In this document: positions 13,659-17,700 of the stretch, one piece after another | Layout: every line of letters begins with the position of its first letter | Position numbering within the stretch: the first letter of the stretch is position 1 | DNA from: Candidatus Rifleibacteriota bacterium | GTDB taxonomy: Bacteria; Riflebacteria; Ozemobacteria; Ozemobacterales; Ozemobacteraceae | Reading direction: 5' to 3' | Assembly: GCA_029560455.1 (NCBI GenBank) | Contig: JAKQKW010000365.1 | Location: 1-17,700, forward strand | Length of the DNA stretch: 17,700 nucleotides | Notes under the pieces: model-generated | What the model saw: the letters and a program-made list of their open reading frames with translations, nothing else | Told to the model about the DNA's origin: nothing | The model's database searches: none | Position numbers and translations under genes: made by a program

Positions 13659-15896
13659 GTGGCGAACTGCAACATCTGTAACAAAGAAATTCAGGAAGGC
13701 TATATCTGCGCTGAATGCGCAAAGGCGCAACGAGCACAGTCAGGTCAGGGGCAACCAGCATCCAGACCTGCCAGTAGTGGCTTTTCCCTTAACAATCTTC
13801 TCAAAACACCACTCCCGTCTCAGCCCTCGGCACCGCCGACAACTCCAATGCCTCCTCAGGGGCTTGCTCAACCCCGTCCATCGGCTCCACCGCCCGTTCC
13901 ACCACAACCGGCCACACCATCATTCACCCGCCCGGCAGCCCCGCCTCCCCCACTGCAGCCACATACCACCGCTGTCAGCCGGCCGCCGCAGCCTCAGGCT
14001 GTCTCTGGAATTGAAGAATTCAGCGAACCTCAGGCAACAGAAACACCGCCTGCAGATTATAACATCGACCAGCTGCCGGCTCAGAACACCCAGTCTCAGC
14101 CACCACTTCCCAGGCCATCCGTATCGGCAACCCCCACCCCTTCAGGCATGCAGGGTTTACAGGCACCGACCCCAAAGTCTACTTCACCAGTTGCGCCGCC
14201 AGCAACATCGCCGGCCCGCAGCGCTGCCGCTGCACCGCCGAAACCGATAGCCCCTTCCCTGAATCAGGAATTCAACGAAGAGCAGACAAAACTGCAGAAT
14301 GAAATTTTCAGTTCAAATGTAACCGGCTATGGTGATGAAGAGCTTGAAATAGCTATTCTTGCCGGGATCATGAAAGATTCGTTCGTGCTCGAAAGCCTCA
14401 AAGGCAAGGGGCTGATTTCGGGTCTGTTCTCGACGCGGGTTTCGCGCTCTATCTATCAGTGCATTCTTTCACTGCGCGAAGACAGCCCCGAACTTTCCGG
14501 CCTCGATAAAATCGTGCTTAAGAACAAACTGCGGCAGATGAACCTCTATGATGCCGGTGTTCAGAACCTTATCGACAAAATTGTCGCCGAAATACCGCCA
14601 GCACTCGATCAGGCGCTGCATTATCTCGAACTGATGAAAGAACAGGCGCTGAAGCGCAAGCTCAAGGAAGTGGCGCAGAGCATTCATGGCTATATCGAGA
14701 GCCCGGCGCAGAAAGAGAATCTCAATCTTGAGACTTTTACCAACAAGGTAATTCAGGATGTGCGCAACATTCAGAAAGCCCGAACCACGAAACGCATCAA
14801 TCTGGTAAAAGAAGAAATGCGTGAAATTATCGACGACATTGATAATCGCGAAAAGACTGGCGAAATCGAGATCATTGGCTATTCGTGCGAGCCGATGCAT
14901 TATCTCAATACTGCCATTTCCGGCTTCCGCAAAGGCTTTATGTATGCAATCGCCGGGGCGCCGCGCCGTGGTAAAACTACGTTCACCCTCGAACTGGCCA
15001 CTCGCGTTGCCACCCTTAACAAAATCCCGGTGCTGTTTTTTACCTATGAACAGACGAAAAAGAACCTGACCTACCGTCTGTTGGCCAAAGAAAGCCGCCT
15101 CAACCCCGACGCGCTGCAGAGAAAAAAAATACGATCAGACATGATTGTTGACGCCAAATTCACCGGTGGCTGGAAAAAGATGCAGGAATACATGGACAAT
15201 TTCTACATCATTGAGGCCACCAAAGAAGACACCGTCGACCGTATCAGATCTTATGCCTACAACGTCATGCAGGATTTCAACACTGAAAACATCATGATCT
15301 TCATCGACTATATTCAGAAGATGCCGTTGTCGCGCAATTACATGGATGAAAAATTCAAGGTCGAAGAAATATCGACCGAGCTCAAGGGGCTGTGTATCGA
15401 GCTGAACAACCCGATCATGACTATCAGTTCACTGTCAAAAGAAGGCTGTATGATCGATGCAACACCAGATGCAGACCGACCGACCATGTATCACTGCAAA
15501 GGCTCTGGCGATCTTGAGTATGACCTTGACTGCGCCATGATCCAGGCCAAGGACTGGGGCGACACCCGCGAGCTTTTCCAGCAGCTGCAGCATAAAGCTG
15601 AAGAAATGGGAAAAGACACCACCCGCATTCCGAAGGTCGACGTCGTGAATCTCTACCTCGACAAGAACCGCGACGCCCCCGAAGGCATTTTCTCGACGAT
15701 TCAGTATCTGTTCTTCATTGAAGACAACAAGTTCATCGAGCTGGGGCCGAAATTTGACGATGACCGCTATCGTTTCAGCAAGATCGAAGAACTCGTCGAC
15801 AAACTGATCGAACAGAACTTCATCATTTTCTACGACCGACCCAGAGATACGAGCTACAACAAAGGCCGCGTATCGATCAAACTTAAAAATTTCTAG
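13659..15896 (+). CDS. DnaB-like helicase with N-terminal zinc ribbon and proline-rich linker
   Basis: This 745-residue protein ends in a RecA-like hexameric helicase core of the DnaB type. Walker A is AGAPRRGKTTF (K439), Walker B is IMIFIDYIQKM (D550), followed by PIMTISSLSKEG (585-596, equivalent to the DnaB Q-loop segment), GSGDLEYDLDCAMIQ and KNRDAPEG (669-676). Residues about 225-330 are a helical region in the place of the DnaB N-terminal domain, then a helical linker. In front lies an unusual extension: a zinc ribbon (C4, C7, C17 and C20) and about 175 residues dominated by P, A, S, Q and T (about 26-200), probably disordered. Ordinary DnaB is about 450 residues with neither part. It may be the replicative helicase of this lineage or a specialised paralogue. 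The start is GTG with GGAGGG 5 bases upstream. A lipoprotein gene follows closely. Confidence 0.85.
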   Translation: MANCNICNKEIQEGYICAECAKAQRAQSGQGQPASRPASSGFSLNNLLKTPLPSQPSAPPTTPMPPQGLAQPRPSAPPPVPPQPATPSFTRPAAPPPPLQPHTTAVSRPPQPQAVSGIEEFSEPQATETPPADYNIDQLPAQNTQSQPPLPRPSVSATPTPSGMQGLQAPTPKSTSPVAPPATSPARSAAAAPPKPIAPSLNQEFNEEQTKLQNEIFSSNVTGYGDEELEIAILAGIMKDSFVLESLKGKGLISGLFSTRVSRSIYQCILSLREDSPELSGLDKIVLKNKLRQMNLYDAGVQNLIDKIVAEIPPALDQALHYLELMKEQALKRKLKEVAQSIHGYIESPAQKENLNLETFTNKVIQDVRNIQKARTTKRINLVKEEMREIIDDIDNREKTGEIEIIGYSCEPMHYLNTAISGFRKGFMYAIAGAPRRGKTTFTLELATRVATLNKIPVLFFTYEQTKKNLTYRLLAKESRLNPDALQRKKIRSDMIVDAKFTGGWKKMQEYMDNFYIIEATKEDTVDRIRSYAYNVMQDFNTENIMIFIDYIQKMPLSRNYMDEKFKVEEISTELKGLCIELNNPIMTISSLSKEGCMIDATPDADRPTMYHCKGSGDLEYDLDCAMIQAKDWGDTRELFQQLQHKAEEMGKDTTRIPKVDVVNLYLDKNRDAPEGIFSTIQYLFFIEDNKFIELGPKFDDDRYRFSKIEELVDKLIEQNFIIFYDRPRDTSYNKGRVSIKLKNF

Positions 15897-15915
15897 TCAC
15901 CGAATGAGGAAACAA

Positions 15916-17676
15916 ATGTCATTAAAAAGAATCGGCATGCTGCTGCTGGCAGTGGTTGCGGTCTGCGCCGCCGCCATCAATCTTTCGGGCTGTTCAGCCG
16001 GGCAGAAGGGTCTTCTGACCATCACTCCCGAACAGTACCTTTCATCTGCCAAAGAGACCCTTGAAACCATCGACGAACGCAATTACGAAGTCAGAGACCT
16101 CGACGAAGTGATCCGCATTCTCGAAAATGCCGAAAAAGATGCCAAAAAAACAGACACGATCGACCGGTCGCGCATGTATCTGTGCCTGGCACACACTCTC
16201 AAAGCAAGAAAGCAATACCAGACTGCCCTGATGAAAGGGCAATACATGGCAAACCGTGCCGAACCATTTTTCGTCGTCGACACCAAAGACATCAAAGAAA
16301 CCCTGCGCATCGCCAACAAATGGCTGCGCAGCTGCAATGCCCAGTTCAAAACCAACCTGCTGATACCTGATCTGAACTTTGTACGAGGTTTGTATTACAC
16401 ACAAAAAATGCTCACCCAGCACAGTCGCGAGAAAAAAGAAAGTCTCGATGCGGCGGTTCTGGCATTCAGACGCTGCCTGGGTATGGCACCGGATTACAAA
16501 TCAGATTTCCGGCTTTTCACCCGGCAGCAGACCCCGCGCGAAGTCAGGCTGCGCCTGATCGAAGCCCTGGCGCTCGGCGGGCAACTGGCAGAAGCTTATG
16601 GCCTGTTGTCTGAATTTACCTTTTCGGCAATTTCTCCGGTTTCCGGCGCCACCGATGTACAGGATTTTGCCTGGCACCATATGCAGGGTTTCGTTCTCGG
16701 CATGATGGGAAAATATGAAGAAGCCACTGCGGTGCTCGAAAAATTCAAGATCGTTGCCCCACAGGATTATCAGCAGGTCGACGAAGTACTCTGGCTGCTT
16801 GAAGGTATTTATGACCGGATGGCCGAAGAACGACGCAACGAAAAATTCAAAATGGAAGCCAGAATTGTAGCAGCACTGCAGAAAAAGCTCAAAGGCCCCT
16901 TTGCAAAAGACAAGTATGCCACCGCCGGGCATCTGTTCCCAAAACAGCTGCCGGGCGATCTGAACTTTTTCGACGGTGTAATCAAATTCTATCAGGGTCA
17001 TTTCGCCGAAGCAGCCGCGATTTTCAAACCACTCACCGGTCGTGGCCTGATGTCGAGCAGCAACCGACTTTCGGTTCTACTGCACCAGATTGAAGCCAAC
17101 CTTTTCGCCGGCGAAAAAATTTCTGATGACCTGCTTGAGGAACTGCTGCAGCTTTCCGGCAACCCATCGCTGACTCCGCTGCAGAAAGAACGCGCCGGGT
17201 TTCTGCTGGCCCGCTATGTAATGGACGAAGACAGCAGCTTTGAAACTTCACGCGTCAAACACGAAGGGCAAAGCTTTATCAAGAGCATAACCGGCAAACC
17301 CTGGACCCTCGACCTGAGCTTTAAGCGCGGCGAGATAAAAAGAGCCCGCAAACCTTTGCAGGAACGCAAATCAGAGGAAGAAGAAGATGAATCAGCAAAG
17401 CGTGAACCGGGCTCGATCATCGCCGAAATCTATGCCAATCGCCACGAAGACTGGGTTGTCAGTGCCAACCTCTACCTTGTGGCCTTGCCTGAATTGAGCC
17501 TTATCGGCAAGGGACGTATTGTTGGCCGGGAAGACAGTGAAAAGGGCGGCTGGATGTTCAAAGATACCGAAATCGACAATCTGAAGAGGCGCAACCGCTA
17601 TCTGGCAATTTTTGCCTACGATAATTCAGACAGTGAAAAATCGATTCAGGGCATCATCTTTCAGCCACAGCGATAA
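15916..17676 (+). CDS. Large lipoprotein with TPR-like repeats
   Basis: I do not recognise this protein. The ATG at 15916 (586 residues) is preferred because GAGGA lies close upstream; an ATG at 15904 in the same frame has no ribosome binding site. A lipoprotein signal peptide with the lipobox LSGC places the lipidated cysteine at residue 26. Most of the body is helical with TPR-like helix pairs, for example WHHMQGFVLGMMGKYEEATA (about 252-271) and FFDGVIKFYQGHFAEAAAIF (about 352-371), a pattern of protein-protein scaffolds. A charged low-complexity stretch (about 470-497, many K, R and E) leads to a compact, more beta-like C-terminal domain (about 498-586). It likely sits on a membrane facing the periplasm, as assembly factors such as BamD do, but without real sequence likeness. 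It starts 19 bases after the DnaB-like gene, so the two are probably co-transcribed. Confidence 0.8.
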   Translation: MSLKRIGMLLLAVVAVCAAAINLSGCSAGQKGLLTITPEQYLSSAKETLETIDERNYEVRDLDEVIRILENAEKDAKKTDTIDRSRMYLCLAHTLKARKQYQTALMKGQYMANRAEPFFVVDTKDIKETLRIANKWLRSCNAQFKTNLLIPDLNFVRGLYYTQKMLTQHSREKKESLDAAVLAFRRCLGMAPDYKSDFRLFTRQQTPREVRLRLIEALALGGQLAEAYGLLSEFTFSAISPVSGATDVQDFAWHHMQGFVLGMMGKYEEATAVLEKFKIVAPQDYQQVDEVLWLLEGIYDRMAEERRNEKFKMEARIVAALQKKLKGPFAKDKYATAGHLFPKQLPGDLNFFDGVIKFYQGHFAEAAAIFKPLTGRGLMSSSNRLSVLLHQIEANLFAGEKISDDLLEELLQLSGNPSLTPLQKERAGFLLARYVMDEDSSFETSRVKHEGQSFIKSITGKPWTLDLSFKRGEIKRARKPLQERKSEEEEDESAKREPGSIIAEIYANRHEDWVVSANLYLVALPELSLIGKGRIVGREDSEKGGWMFKDTEIDNLKRRNRYLAIFAYDNSDSEKSIQGIIFQPQR

Positions 17677-17689
17677 CATCGTTCAATAC

Positions 17690-17694
17690 AGGAG
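17690..17694 (+). promoter_or_regulatory. Ribosome binding site of a following gene
   Basis: AGGAG lies 13 bases after the lipoprotein stop and 6 bases from the window edge. No start codon is visible, but the spacing suggests that a further plus-strand gene of the same operon starts just outside the window. Confidence 0.45.
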
Positions 17695-17700
17695 TTATAC

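Noticed and set aside
13552..13761. 69-codon minus-strand ORF across the DnaB-like gene start
   Set aside because: Antisense to the zinc ribbon, no family likeness, and it spans the plus-strand promoter region.
13777..14250. 157-codon plus-strand ORF in another frame of the proline-rich linker
   Set aside because: It is rich in H, R, P and L, which is what the linker's repetitive codons give when read out of frame.
16501..17001. 166-codon minus-strand ORF
   Set aside because: Antisense to the lipoprotein body; its composition (many F, H and C) is typical of a shadow frame.

Overview
The window looks like chromosomal DNA of a flagellated, diderm (outer-membrane) bacterium. The evidence is a flagellar hook-filament junction cluster (flgM, flgN, flgK, flgL), a lipid A operon (lpxD, a fused lpxC-fabZ, lpxA), the outer-membrane assembly genes bamA and skp, and a lipobox lipoprotein. 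No rRNA, tRNA, CRISPR array, insertion sequence or phage gene was seen. Two traits point away from the Proteobacteria. The comF-flgM-flgN-flgK-flgL order is the one known from Bacillus-type Firmicutes, and LpxC is fused to FabZ as in Bacteroidetes and a few other phyla. An uncultivated diderm phylum (something like Riflebacteria) would fit, but this placement is only an inference.

Layout. Bases 1-5783, minus strand: flgM and flgN (8 bases apart), then flgK, then an unusually long flgL that runs off the left edge of the window. Sigma-28-like promoters lie before flgM and before flgK. A possible terminator lies between flgN and the flgK promoter. FlgM is the anti-sigma-28 factor and FlgN the chaperone for FlgK and FlgL, so the cluster encodes both the late hook-filament junction parts and the switch that times them.

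Bases 5877-6860, minus strand: a doubtful 72-codon ORF and a ComF-family phosphoribosyltransferase gene with its own extended -10 promoter.

Bases 6966-13324, minus strand: an envelope operon, bamA - skp - lpxD - small outer-membrane protein - lpxC/fabZ - lpxA. It has a very good sigma-70-type promoter in front of bamA and a 15-bp perfect terminator hairpin after lpxA. An additional terminator-like hairpin sits in the 44 bases between skp and lpxD and may attenuate the lipid A half of the operon. BamA inserts beta-barrels, Skp chaperones them across the periplasm, and LpxA, LpxC and LpxD carry out the first three steps of lipid A synthesis. FabZ supplies the competing fatty acid branch.

Bases 13259-13658: a 400-base divergent intergenic region with promoters and a structured GC-rich patch. 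Bases 13659-17676, plus strand: a DnaB-like helicase carrying an N-terminal zinc ribbon and a long proline-rich linker, followed closely by a large TPR-like lipoprotein of unknown function. A ribosome binding site at the right edge suggests that another gene follows.

The most unusual items are the repeat-expanded FlgL, the zinc-ribbon DnaB-like protein, the hairpin in front of a lpxD that lacks a Shine-Dalgarno sequence, the outer-membrane protein embedded in the lpx operon, and two matching sigma-28-like promoters with an atypical spacing.
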